From: QHXN01 sp963785125
Lineage (GTDB): Bacteria; Acidobacteriota; Blastocatellia; Pyrinomonadales; Pyrinomonadaceae
Length of the DNA stretch: 64,000 bases
Reading direction: 5' to 3'
Assembly: GCA_963785125.1 (NCBI GenBank)
Contig: CAWATU010000008.1
Location: forward strand, 248,001 to 312,000
Positions 54,380 to 62,671 of this stretch are shown here, piece after piece. The first letter of the stretch is position 1, and the number at the start of each line of letters is the position of its first letter. The notes beneath the pieces are model-generated. The model saw nothing but the letters and a program-made list of their open reading frames with translations. It was not told where the DNA came from and searched no databases. The position numbers and the translations under genes are program-made.

Positions 54380-54811
54380 TCAGAACAGGCGCTCGAACCC
54401 CTCGCGCGCCTGCCGGGTCGTCTTGCGCTCGACCCAGTAACTCTCAGACTTCGTGCCGCGCCGACCGAGCGGGTCGCGCCCGACCAGCCGCGTGACGACG
54501 CCGTAAGGCGTCACGACGAGATAGTAGACGAGCGTCAGGAGCACGCGGCTGTTGACGTGCCCGAGCAGGACGGCGAAACGCATCCACGCCGTGTGAAAGG
54601 CCCGCGCCGCCGGCGGCACGAGCAGCCCCGCGACGACGAGCGCCGCGCCGATTGATGCGAAGATGATAACGACCGTCGTCCGCCCGCGGTACAGGTTCCA
54701 TGCGGCGATGCCGAGCAGCACGGCCGCGACCAGCAGCGCGGACTTGCGCGCCTGCGCGTCGGTGACTACGGCAGAGTTGGCGTGGGCGACGCTCCCCCTC
54801 GGCTCAATCAA
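54380..54811 (-). CDS. SxtJ-like membrane protein
   Basis: 143 residues with three to four hydrophobic helices (SALLVAAVLLGIAAWNLY, VIIFASIGAALVVAGLLV, VLLTLVYYLVVTPYGVV) and the C-terminal DPLGRRGTKSESYWVERK motif typical of SxtJ. The start overlaps the end of the carbamoyltransferase by 8 bp, so they are coupled. SxtJ is named from the saxitoxin cluster but is widespread beside carbamoyltransferases; its function is unknown. Confidence 0.88.
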   Translation of the reverse strand: MIEPRGSVAHANSAVVTDAQARKSALLVAAVLLGIAAWNLYRGRTTVVIIFASIGAALVVAGLLVPPAARAFHTAWMRFAVLLGHVNSRVLLTLVYYLVVTPYGVVTRLVGRDPLGRRGTKSESYWVERKTTRQAREGFERLF

Positions 54812-56639
54812 GCTGAAACTCCTCCTGCCACGAGTGGTCTAACGCTTCGGCGCTCGGCCCCTGCTCGGTCTTGAGCAACAGGAAGTCACCCACGACGAGA
54901 CAGTCCATCTCCGTGCGCATGAAGCAGGCGAACGCTTGCGCAGGCGTGCAGACGATGGGCTCGCCACGCACGTTGAAGGAGGTGTTGACCAGCACCGCGC
55001 AGCCCGTCAGCCGCTCGAAGGCGGCAAGGAGGTCGTGGTAGACGGGGCTCTCCTCGCGCCGCACGGTCTGGACGCGCGCCGAGTAGTCCACGTGTGTCAC
55101 GGCCGGGATGGTCGAGCGCGGCACGTTCAAGCGTTCGATGCCGAACAGACCCGCCTCGTCCTCCGTCGTCCCGCGCCGAAGCTCCGCGCGCACCGGCGCG
55201 ACGAGGAGCATGTAGGGCGAGTCCGTCTCAAGCTCGAAGTAGTCCGACACACGCTCGCGCAGCACCGACGGCGCGAAGGGACGGAAGGACTCGCGGAACT
55301 TAATCTTCAGGTTCATCTGCGACTGCATCCGGGGCGAGCGCGGGTCGCCGAGAATGCTCCGGGCGCCGAGCGCGCGCGGCCCGAACTCCATCCGTCCCTG
55401 GAACCAGCCAACCACCTTCTCTTCCGCGAGCAGGCGCGCGACCGTCTCGGCCAACTCCGCGTGCGGGATCTTGCGATAACGCGCGCCCGAAGTGACCAAA
55501 GACTCTTCTATCTCGTCGTCGGAGAACTCCGGCCCGAGGTAGGAACCCTTCATGCCGTCGGCGCCGCCGCGGCAGACCTCTTCGACCCGCCGCTCGTTGC
55601 CGAGGTACTGGTACCAGACCGACAGCGCGGCTCCCAGGCTCCCGCCCGCATCGCCCGCGGCCGGCTGCACCCACACGTTGTCGAAAGGCCCCTCGCGCAG
55701 GATGCGCCCGTTGCCGACGCAGTTGAGCGCGACGCCCCCTGCGAGACAGAGGTTGCGCTCGCCCGTCTCTTTGTGTACGTGGCGCACCATCCGCAGCATC
55801 GCCTCCTCGGTCACCTCCTGCACCGAGCGCGCCAAGTCCATCTCGCGCTGCGTCACCTCGCCCTCGGGCGTGCGCGGGCGTCCGCCGAACAGACGGTCGA
55901 ACCGAGCCGAAGTCATCGTCAGGCCCGCAGCGAAGTTGAAGTACTTCATGTTGAGGCGGAGCGACCCGTCTTCACGAAGATCGACCAGCTCGTCGAGGAT
56001 GAGCTTCACATAACGAGGCTCGCCGTAAGGCGCGAGGCCCATCACCTTGTACTCGCCCGAGTTGACCTTGAAGCCCGTGTAGTATGTGAAGGCCGAGTAG
56101 AGCAGACCCAGAGAGTGCGGGAAGTGAAGCTCCTTTAGAAGGTGTAGTTCGTTTCCCTTCCCATACCCATACGACGAGGTTGCCCACTCGCCCACGCCGT
56201 CCATCGTCAGCACCGCGGCCGACTCGAACGGCGAGGGGAAGAAGGCCGACGCGGCGTGCGACTCGTGGTGCTCTGTGAAGAGCACCTTGCCCTCGAAGCC
56301 CGCCTCCTTCGACACCTGCTCGCGTATCCAGAGCTTCTCGCGCAGCCACAGAGGCATCGCCATCAGGAACGAGCGCAGGCCCGACGGCGCGTAGTCGATG
56401 TATGTCTCAAGCAGTCGCTCGAACTTCAGCAGCGGCTTGTCGTAGAAGGCGACGTAGTCCAACTCCTTCGGCGTGATCCCGGCCCGCTTCAGGCAGAACT
56501 CGACGGCCTCCGCCGGATAGCGGTGGTCGTGCTTTTTGCGCGTGAAGCGCTCCTCCTGAGCCGCCGCCAGCACCTCGCCGTCGCGCACAAGGCACGCCGC
56601 AGAGTCGTGGTAGTAGGCCGAGATTCCGAGGATGTACAT
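54804..56639 (-). CDS. Carbamoyltransferase (NodU/CmcH/SxtI family)
   Basis: 611 residues, full length. The N-terminal kinase-like domain begins ILGISAYYHDSAACLV and has AAQEERFTRKKHD and TEHHESHAASAFFPSPF. The C-terminal TsaD/YrdC-like part has CLAGGVALNCVGNGR, GRMEFGPRALGARSILGDPR and VNTSFNVRGEPIVCTP. These enzymes move a carbamoyl group from carbamoyl phosphate to a hydroxyl of a sugar or natural product. It leads an operon with SxtJ and DUF5989 genes. No biosynthetic cluster is visible nearby, so an envelope glycan target is possible. Confidence 0.95.
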   Translation of the reverse strand: MYILGISAYYHDSAACLVRDGEVLAAAQEERFTRKKHDHRYPAEAVEFCLKRAGITPKELDYVAFYDKPLLKFERLLETYIDYAPSGLRSFLMAMPLWLREKLWIREQVSKEAGFEGKVLFTEHHESHAASAFFPSPFESAAVLTMDGVGEWATSSYGYGKGNELHLLKELHFPHSLGLLYSAFTYYTGFKVNSGEYKVMGLAPYGEPRYVKLILDELVDLREDGSLRLNMKYFNFAAGLTMTSARFDRLFGGRPRTPEGEVTQREMDLARSVQEVTEEAMLRMVRHVHKETGERNLCLAGGVALNCVGNGRILREGPFDNVWVQPAAGDAGGSLGAALSVWYQYLGNERRVEEVCRGGADGMKGSYLGPEFSDDEIEESLVTSGARYRKIPHAELAETVARLLAEEKVVGWFQGRMEFGPRALGARSILGDPRSPRMQSQMNLKIKFRESFRPFAPSVLRERVSDYFELETDSPYMLLVAPVRAELRRGTTEDEAGLFGIERLNVPRSTIPAVTHVDYSARVQTVRREESPVYHDLLAAFERLTGCAVLVNTSFNVRGEPIVCTPAQAFACFMRTEMDCLVVGDFLLLKTEQGPSAEALDHSWQEEFQLD

Positions 56640-56803
56640 CGCTGAAAAAGTCTCCGCGCACTGCTTACCCTATGCCCCTCGCGGCGAAGCGTTGGATTAT
56701 CCTTTTTTTGTCGTGCAGCGGCAACTTCGAGCCCCGGCGCGGCCCCGTTTTTGCTTCTATTACTGTTGGAAAGGTTTTTGCGTACTGTTTGAGGCCAGAC
56801 CGT

Positions 56804-57427
56804 ATGTCGCAGCGTCCTGAAAATTTCAAGGCGGTGAACAAAGACTCGGACGCGACGCTCGTCACGCCACGTTTCGACGACGACGCCGCACGCCGCGCGC
56901 ACCCCGTCGTGCCGCTCGCCGAAGCGCCGGCACCCGCTCGACGTGTGCGCGCAACGCGGCGTTCGTGGGCGCCTGCGCTGGTGGCCGTCCTGCTGCTCGT
57001 CGGCGCGGCGCTCGGCGGCGCCTTCGCCACGAAGTTCATGCAAGCCCCGCGCGCGGAGAGCGCACAGGAGGCCGAACAGGTGCCGCAGGAACAGACTCAG
57101 GCGGTTCCCACCCGGACTGCGGAGGCGCCGCGGCCGCAGCCCTCGACGCCCGCGGTTGCGGAAGCACCAACACGCGAAGAGGCATCGGCAAAGCCCGCAT
57201 CACGCGATACGCAAACGAGACGCGCGAGGGCAAACGCTCCCGCGCCCGTCGCGGTCGAGCCCGCGCGTGAAGACGTTGATGACGACGAAGATGAAGACCG
57301 TCGCGGCAAGGGTTCGAGGAAGCGGCGCGGGCGCGAGGACGATGTCGAGAAGGAGTTGCGCAAAGCCTTGAAGCGTGGGAAGGGGAAGGCGCCGCGCCTC
57401 GTGGACGTTATCACCTCCTCGCCCTGA
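56804..57427 (+). CDS. Unknown single-pass membrane protein with charged tail
   Basis: 207 residues from ATG 56804 (MSQRPENFKAVNKDSD); a longer frame upstream covers the promoter region. One membrane helix (ALVAVLLLVGAALGGAFATKFM) divides a short cytoplasmic part from a long Ala/Pro/Glu-rich segment ending in a Lys/Arg/Asp-rich stretch (DDDEDEDRRGKGSRKRRG). A possible promoter (TTACTG, 17 bp, TACTGT) ends about 16 bp before the ATG. No family recognised. Confidence 0.65.
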   Translation: MSQRPENFKAVNKDSDATLVTPRFDDDAARRAHPVVPLAEAPAPARRVRATRRSWAPALVAVLLLVGAALGGAFATKFMQAPRAESAQEAEQVPQEQTQAVPTRTAEAPRPQPSTPAVAEAPTREEASAKPASRDTQTRRARANAPAPVAVEPAREDVDDDEDEDRRGKGSRKRRGREDDVEKELRKALKRGKGKAPRLVDVITSSP

Positions 57428-57443
57428 ACCCGCGCCGACTCGG

Positions 57444-57504
57444 GAAGAAAGAGGGAGGAAGGACGAAGGGCAGCGTACCTTTCGTCCTCCCTCCCTCTTT
57501 CTTC
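57444..57504. terminator. Strong hairpin between convergent genes
   Basis: A 24-bp arm, GAAGAAAGAGGGAGGAAGGA (start at 57444), matches 57481-57504 with one G-U position, around a 13-nt loop. Purine-rich and pyrimidine-rich arms give A and T runs on the two strands, so it should end transcription of both convergent genes. Confidence 0.85.
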
Positions 57505-57520
57505 AGGCGCACGCATCGGG

Positions 57521-59248
57521 TCAGACGCCGGCCTCGCCCTCTTCCCCTCCCTGAAGTTCGCGCGCGATGCGCCGGACGGTGTCGAGCGTGTCAATCTCTT
57601 CGGGCGTCTTGTCGTCGCGCAGACGGAGTATGCGCGGGAAGCGCAGCGCGTAGCCGCTCTTGTGCCGCTTCGACTCCTGCACACGGTCGAAGGTGACTTC
57701 GAGGACTATCTTCGGCTCGACGACGCGGACGCGCCCGTGCGCGAACTCCTGCACGGTGTGCGCGCGGAACCACTCGGTCAGCTCCGCCAGCTCGACATCG
57801 GTTAGGCCCGAGTAAGCCTTGCCGACGTTGAGCAGCTCCGGGTCGTCCTCGGAGCGACGCACGGCGAAGGTGTAGTCGGAGAGCAGATTCCGACGCTTGC
57901 CGTGCCCGACCTCGACGGCCGTCACTACCACGTCGAGCGTCGCGTAAGCCTTCTTCAGCTTCAGCCACTCGCGCCCGCGCTTGCCCGGCTTGTACGACGA
58001 GCGCGGGTCTTTAATCATCAACCCCTCGTTGCCGCGCGCGCGCGCCGCGTCGAACTCTTCGTCAAGCCCGGACACGCCGCTCGTCATCTTCGCCCTCGAC
58101 AGACGCACGACCGCAGCCGCTTCATCCTTAACCAAAGCTTCGAGCGCCGCGCGCCTCTCCGCAAGCGGCGCGTCCGTCAGCACGCGCCCCGCGGCGTAGA
58201 GCAGGTCGTAGGCGACAAACGCGACGGGCACGTCCGCGAGCAGCTCTTCCGAGACGGTCTTGCGCCCCAGGCGCTTTTGCAGTTCGAGGAAAGGCAGTAT
58301 CGCCTCGCCGCGTACGGGCACGATCTCGCCGTCGAGCACCGCGTCCGAGGGAAGAAGTTTTAAGGGCTCGACCAGCTCGGGGAAGCGGTGCGTCACCTCG
58401 TCGAGCGTGCGCGTGTAGAGCGCGACCTTTCCGCTCTGCACATGCGCCTGCCCGCGGATGCCGTCGAACTTGTCTTCGACGTAGAACTCTTCGGGCATCG
58501 TGCGCGCCACGTCTTCGACCGACTCGGCGGCCGTGGCGAGCATGAACTTGATCGGGTGGAAGAGGCGCATCCGGATGCCTTCGAGCGCGCCGCGCCGCGC
58601 GCGCACGGCCGTCTCGCCGATGTCGCCCGTGAGCATGTTGACGCGCGCCACGTCCGCAAGCGGACGGCCGAACCCGCGCGCGACGGCGTCCTCGACCAGC
58701 CCCTCTTTCAGGCCGATGCGCAGGTCGCCGACGAGCAGTTTGACGAGGTACTTCGCCTCCGGAGGGGTGGCACGGGTGAGGGCTTCGACGAGCAGGGCCT
58801 TCTTGTTCTTCGTCCCGCGCGTCTCGCTCAGGCGCCCGATGAGCGCCTGCGTGGCGGCGAGCGTGAGCGTCGGCGCGACATTGGCGGCGCCCTTCGTCTC
58901 CGCGAACGCCTCGAACGCCACGTCGCCCGAGTCGCCCAAGCGCACGTAGCGCGGGCGCAGGTTCTCGACTTCGAGGCCGGTCACCTCGGAGATGGCGTCC
59001 CGCAGCATCCCGCCGCCGACGTTCGTCGTGCGCGCGTCGTAGAGCGGGAAGACGTGCCCCGCGAAGTAACGCGCCGCGAGCGCAAGGTCTTCGTCTGCCA
59101 GCCCCCCGAAGTACGCGCCGAGCAGCGCCGCCTTCTCAAGCTTCTTCGTCGTCGCGCCCACCGCGTCCGCGACTTCGGCGAAACGCTGCAACGTTCCGCC
59201 CGCGGGCAGAGCTTCGTTCAACGCCTCTGTCTTCTTCGCTCTCGCCAT
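57521..59248 (-). CDS. ATP-dependent DNA ligase
   Basis: 575 residues. An N-terminal helical DNA-binding domain (about 1-220) precedes the nucleotidyltransferase core: EDKFDGIRG with the adenylated lysine near residue 257, VLDGEIV, VAYDLLYAAG, EGLMIKDPRSSYKPGKRGREWLK split over motifs IV-V, and a C-terminal OB-fold. The length fits archaeal-like bacterial ligases rather than the short repair forms. It probably acts in repair, since the bacterial replicative ligase uses NAD. The next gene starts 52 bp upstream... on the same strand, with its stop 6 bp from this start. Confidence 0.93.
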   Translation of the reverse strand: MARAKKTEALNEALPAGGTLQRFAEVADAVGATTKKLEKAALLGAYFGGLADEDLALAARYFAGHVFPLYDARTTNVGGGMLRDAISEVTGLEVENLRPRYVRLGDSGDVAFEAFAETKGAANVAPTLTLAATQALIGRLSETRGTKNKKALLVEALTRATPPEAKYLVKLLVGDLRIGLKEGLVEDAVARGFGRPLADVARVNMLTGDIGETAVRARRGALEGIRMRLFHPIKFMLATAAESVEDVARTMPEEFYVEDKFDGIRGQAHVQSGKVALYTRTLDEVTHRFPELVEPLKLLPSDAVLDGEIVPVRGEAILPFLELQKRLGRKTVSEELLADVPVAFVAYDLLYAAGRVLTDAPLAERRAALEALVKDEAAAVVRLSRAKMTSGVSGLDEEFDAARARGNEGLMIKDPRSSYKPGKRGREWLKLKKAYATLDVVVTAVEVGHGKRRNLLSDYTFAVRRSEDDPELLNVGKAYSGLTDVELAELTEWFRAHTVQEFAHGRVRVVEPKIVLEVTFDRVQESKRHKSGYALRFPRILRLRDDKTPEEIDTLDTVRRIARELQGGEEGEAGV

Positions 59249-59254
59249 CCGCCT

Positions 59255-60202
59255 TCAAGCCTCTTCAATCATCATCTCGTGGGGGACGCGCACGGCCTGC
59301 GCCTCGGCGGGCTCGCCGAAGATTTCGGGGTGGATGACTTTCAGGAGTATCTCGGCGCCTTCGACGACGCGCGGGCCGGGGCGGCTGAAATAGCTCGTGG
59401 CGTCAACGGCCCAGACCTGTCCCGAGCGCACGGCCGGAAGGTCTTGCCAGCCGCGCGGGAGTCGCGCGCGTTCGAGCGCGCGCAGTGTGTCCTCCTTGTA
59501 GTAACCGCACGGCGCGAGCACGACCGTCTCGGGCGCATAGTCTCGAATCTCTTCCGCCGTCGTCGTGCGAGACTTCCCGCCCGCGTTGCCGAAACGTGCG
59601 TCGCCGCCCGCGAACGCAACCTGCTCGGGCACCCAGTGGCCGGGCGCGAACGGCGGCTCCAGCCATTCGAGGACGAGCGTGCGCGGCCGCGTCTCGACCT
59701 CCGTGAGCAGCACGGCCAGAGCGTCCAACTGCACGGTCAAGTCGCGCACGAGCGCGGCGGCCGCCGCGCCCGCGCCCGCCAGCTCGCCGACGGTGCGTAT
59801 GTTGGCGAAGATGTCCTGTATGTTGTGCGGCTCAAGCGAGACGACGCGCGCGTCCGACTCGATGAGGCGCGCGGCCTGCACGACGGTCTTGTAGCTGACG
59901 GCGCAGACCTCGCACAACTCCTGCGTGATGACGAGGTCGGGCTTCAGCTCCGCCAGCAGTTTTTCGTCGAGGTTATAGATTGACCCGTGACCGTCGAGTT
60001 GCGAGCGGACGGCGTGGTCAATCTCGGCGCTCGACATCTCTGCGTGCGAGATGCGGCTCGCAGTGAGCACGGGCTTCCCCACGACCGTGGGAGGGAAGTC
60101 GCACTCGTGCGTGACGCCGACCAGGTTCTCTTCGAGCCCGAGCGCGCAGACGATCTCGGTCGCCGACGGCAGGAGCGAAACGATGCGCGGCCCTATCCCC
60201 AT
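59255..60202 (-). CDS. Cobalamin-binding protein (BtuF-like)
   Basis: 315 residues beginning IVSLLPSATEIVCALGL, then VGVTHECDFP, LKPDLVITQELCEVCAVSY and PRTLVLEWLEPPFAPGHWVPE, the order seen in helical-backbone binding proteins for cobalamin. No signal peptide is visible, as in many relatives. It may be a cytoplasmic or alternatively exported binder; no ABC transporter genes are near. The DNA ligase start lies 6 bp after its stop. Confidence 0.85.
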   Translation of the reverse strand: MGIGPRIVSLLPSATEIVCALGLEENLVGVTHECDFPPTVVGKPVLTASRISHAEMSSAEIDHAVRSQLDGHGSIYNLDEKLLAELKPDLVITQELCEVCAVSYKTVVQAARLIESDARVVSLEPHNIQDIFANIRTVGELAGAGAAAAALVRDLTVQLDALAVLLTEVETRPRTLVLEWLEPPFAPGHWVPEQVAFAGGDARFGNAGGKSRTTTAEEIRDYAPETVVLAPCGYYKEDTLRALERARLPRGWQDLPAVRSGQVWAVDATSYFSRPGPRVVEGAEILLKVIHPEIFGEPAEAQAVRVPHEMMIEEA

Positions 60203-60291
60203 CCTCGTACCTTCCCCGTTCGTTGTCGGATTAACTGAGCCGAGGTTGGCGCAAGCCCCTCGCGCCTGTCAAGGAAGCGGCGCCCACGCTT

Positions 60292-60319
60292 TTGCGCGCG
60301 CGCGCCGAGGGGTTACAAT
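60292..60319 (+). promoter_or_regulatory. Promoter for a leaderless transcript
   Basis: TTGCGC (60292-60297), a 16-bp spacer and TACAAT (60314-60319) end six bases before ATG 60326. Transcription would begin at or next to the start codon, so the mRNA would have no ribosome site; none is seen in the sequence. Confidence 0.6.
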
Positions 60320-60325
60320 CCTTTC

Positions 60326-60694
60326 ATGCAAGAGTCGGAAGAGTTAAGGGTCGAAGGCGTCGTAGACCATATCGCCGTCAAGACCGAGGACATGGAGGGG
60401 GACGTGCGCGAGTACGAGCGGCTCGGCTTCCGCGTCGAGACGCTCTACGAGGACTGGGCTATGCTGCGCGACGCGCACGGCTTCGGCGTGGCGCTCCTGC
60501 CGCCGGGCTCGAAGCACCCGCAGCACATCGGCATCCGCGTCGAGTCGCGCGAAGAGTTGGAGGCGGCCGCGCACCGCGAGGGGCGTCCCATCAAGGAGCA
60601 CCGCGACCGCTCGCTCTCCTTCTACACCAACGGCGTCGGCGGTCGCGCCGTCGAGGTCATCTACTACCCGCCGGACTTCAAGAGCAGTGAATAG
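60326..60694 (+). CDS. VOC-superfamily protein (glyoxalase-like)
   Basis: 122 residues in two beta-alpha-beta-beta-beta repeats. The first repeat has VDHIAVKTEDM with the first metal histidine, and the second has HIGIRVESREEL and a glutamate in RAVEVIYYPPDF. The fold serves in glyoxalases, epimerases and dioxygenases; the exact reaction is not evident. The TAG stop lies in the left arm of a palindromic element. Confidence 0.85.
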   Translation: MQESEELRVEGVVDHIAVKTEDMEGDVREYERLGFRVETLYEDWAMLRDAHGFGVALLPPGSKHPQHIGIRVESREELEAAAHREGRPIKEHRDRSLSFYTNGVGGRAVEVIYYPPDFKSSE

Positions 60695-60761
60695 TGAATA
60701 GTAAATGGTGAATGGTAAGAACCCGTTTTAACTATTCACTATTTACTATTCACTATTCACT
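60686..60761. repeat. Palindromic element, family A (copy 2), 31-bp stem
   Basis: Left arm 60686-60716 and right arm 60731-60761 match at 29 of 31 positions, the two others pairing as G-U in RNA. The 14-nt loop AAGAACCCGTTTTA equals that of the element at 10064-10113. It contains the stop codon of the VOC gene and ends 8 bp before the tatA/B start, where it would occupy the place of a ribosome site. Confidence 0.92.
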
Positions 60762-60769
60762 TTTTCCTT

Positions 60770-61231
60770 ATGTACTCATTCCTTCTCGTCTTCGAGTTCC
60801 TCGGCACGACCGAGCTGCTGGTGATCGCGGTCGTCGCGCTCGTCCTGTTCGGGCCGCGGAAGCTCCCGGAGATCGGGCGCACCGTCGGCAAGGCCATCGG
60901 CGAGTTCAAGCGCGCCTCCGACGACTTCAAGCGCACTTGGGAGTACGAGGTCGAGATCGAGCAGCGTAAGCCCGCGACCGACCCCGCGCCGGCCGTCCAC
61001 GCGGGCGAGACCGCGGCGGCGCTCCCGGCCTACGACGCGGGCGTGAGCGACTTCGACGACTCGCAGCCTCAAACGGCCGCGCCCGAGCCCACGGTCGCGC
61101 GCGGCGCGGCGATAGAGGACGCACACACGAACGAGTCTGGGTTCGCCGACGAGCACGCATGGGACGTGGCTACGGGCCGCGCGGTGGGGCGGACGGCCGA
61201 CAAGGACGAAGACGAGGTCAACGCCTCCTAA
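60770..61231 (+). CDS. TatA/TatB-type twin-arginine translocase subunit
   Basis: 153 residues. A short outside N-terminus, one membrane helix (TTELLVIAVVALVLFGPRKLPE, broken here by the FGPRKLP hinge) and an amphipathic helix (IGRTVGKAIGEFKRASDDFKR) are diagnostic. The long acidic tail is closer to TatB. It works with TatC, encoded 65 bp downstream, to export folded proteins such as the Tat-signal proteins IorB and the flavoprotein in this window. No ribosome site is visible before the ATG. Confidence 0.93.
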   Translation: MYSFLLVFEFLGTTELLVIAVVALVLFGPRKLPEIGRTVGKAIGEFKRASDDFKRTWEYEVEIEQRKPATDPAPAVHAGETAAALPAYDAGVSDFDDSQPQTAAPEPTVARGAAIEDAHTNESGFADEHAWDVATGRAVGRTADKDEDEVNAS

Positions 61232-61296
61232 CTCCGCGGACGCAGCGGGCGCGCCGCCCTTCACCCAAGAGCCTTTAGCAGACCCCGAACGACGAG

Positions 61297-62367
61297 ATGG
61301 CTTCGACCCTTCTGGACAGCGACGAGGACGAGCAGCAGGAAGGTCGCCAGCTTGGCGGCTCGATGTCGTTTCTCGAACACCTCGACGAGCTGCGCCGCCG
61401 CCTCACCCGCTCCATCATCTTCGTCTTCGTCGCACTCATCTTCTGCTGGTTCGTCTCACGCCCCATCTACAGATTCCTCGCCGCGCCCATCAACCGCGCG
61501 CTGGCCGAGACCGCACAGCGCCCCATCCCTCTGGAAGGTCTGACGGGCAGCGAGCAGATTCTCTCGCTCAACTCACTCAAGGAGGGCGACGCCGGCCGCT
61601 ACGTCTTCGAGGGAACCACCAAACTCGGGACGAGCATCATCCCGCCCGGCGCCTCGGTCGCCGTCCGCGTCGCCCGCGACCCCTCGGGCCAGCTCGGCGT
61701 CTTCACCGACGAGACGCTCTTTGCCGGCCCCTCCGTCATCCCTAAGGGCGTGCGGCTCCCCTTAGACTTTCAGGCCACACCGGATGGGCTCCCGAACGAG
61801 GACGACAAACTGGTCGTGCGCACGGCGACCGAACCCTTCTCGCTCTACCTGCAAGTCTCGCTCTATGCGGCGGTCTGCCTCTCGGTGCCGTTCCTGTTGT
61901 GGCAAATCTGGGGCTTCATCTCGCCGGGGCTCTACCCGCACGAGCGCGGGTGGGCGATGCCCTTCGTGCTGATGTCGAGTTTGTCGTTCGTGGCGGGAGC
62001 GGCCTTCGCCTACTACATCCTGTTCCCGCCGGCCATCGCCTACCTGCTGGGAATCGGGCAGGACTTCCGGCTGTTTTTGAACGCGTCGGACTACTTCGAT
62101 TTCGTGATTATCGTGCTGTTGGCGATGGGGGTGGTCTTCCAGATGCCGGCGGTGACCTACGTGCTGGCGCGGATCGGGCTGGTGGATGCGCGGTTCCTCG
62201 TCTCGCACTGGAAAATCTCGACGGTGGTGATTCTGGTGGCGGCGGCGGTGCTGTCACCGACGAACGACATCCCAAACATGCTGCTGTTTGCGGCGCCGAT
62301 GGTGGTGCTCTACCTCATCTCCATCCTCATCGCTTGGCTTTTCTCACGCCCCCGGACGGTCGAGTGA
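61297..62367 (+). CDS. tatC: TatC with a large insertion in the first outside loop
   Basis: 356 residues, against about 250 in E. coli. The N-terminal MSFLEHLDELRRRL signature and the six membrane helices are in place, with LLWQIWGFISPGLYPHERG after helix 2 and SPTNDIPNML between later helices. Between helix 1 and helix 2, roughly residues 75-165 form an extra, probably beta-rich segment (YVFEGTTKLG, GASVAVRVARD, VIPKGVRLPL). TatC recognises twin-arginine signals. The insertion would face the outside. Confidence 0.93.
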   Translation: MASTLLDSDEDEQQEGRQLGGSMSFLEHLDELRRRLTRSIIFVFVALIFCWFVSRPIYRFLAAPINRALAETAQRPIPLEGLTGSEQILSLNSLKEGDAGRYVFEGTTKLGTSIIPPGASVAVRVARDPSGQLGVFTDETLFAGPSVIPKGVRLPLDFQATPDGLPNEDDKLVVRTATEPFSLYLQVSLYAAVCLSVPFLLWQIWGFISPGLYPHERGWAMPFVLMSSLSFVAGAAFAYYILFPPAIAYLLGIGQDFRLFLNASDYFDFVIIVLLAMGVVFQMPAVTYVLARIGLVDARFLVSHWKISTVVILVAAAVLSPTNDIPNMLLFAAPMVVLYLISILIAWLFSRPRTVE

Positions 62368-62498
62368 GGTGGAAAGTTCCGTTGGGCGTATCCTGCGGGG
62401 CATCCGTGGTAATCATGTGTGAAGGATGCGCCGGTGGGGTCATTTCGGGGGACTTTACAGGTGTCCGAACAGGCAACCGGGACGCCCCCCGGCGCATC

Positions 62499-62528
62499 TT
62501 GACTGTGTCTCCGTCGAGGCCCTAAAAT
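62499..62528 (+). promoter_or_regulatory. Sigma70-type promoter with long leader
   Basis: TTGACT (62499-62504), an 18-bp spacer and TAAAAT (62523-62528) are close to consensus. They lie in the 304-bp gap between tatC and the GWxTD gene and predict a leader of about 135 nt. The rest of the gap shows no coding frame. Confidence 0.6.
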
Positions 62529-62671
62529 CTGCGCGAAAGTTGCGGCGATGACTGGGTTTAAGCCTCCCGAGGGGACTGGCCCCGGCGGCTTCTCAGGCGT
62601 CGCCATTTTCGCGACCGCCCCGAACGTCAAACTAAACATCTTTGTCTCAGCCGAACAGGAGTTGTAAAGCG

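Noticed and set aside
58388..59983. 531-codon plus-strand open frame
   Set aside because: Spans two real minus-strand genes (DNA ligase, BtuF-like) and has no motifs.
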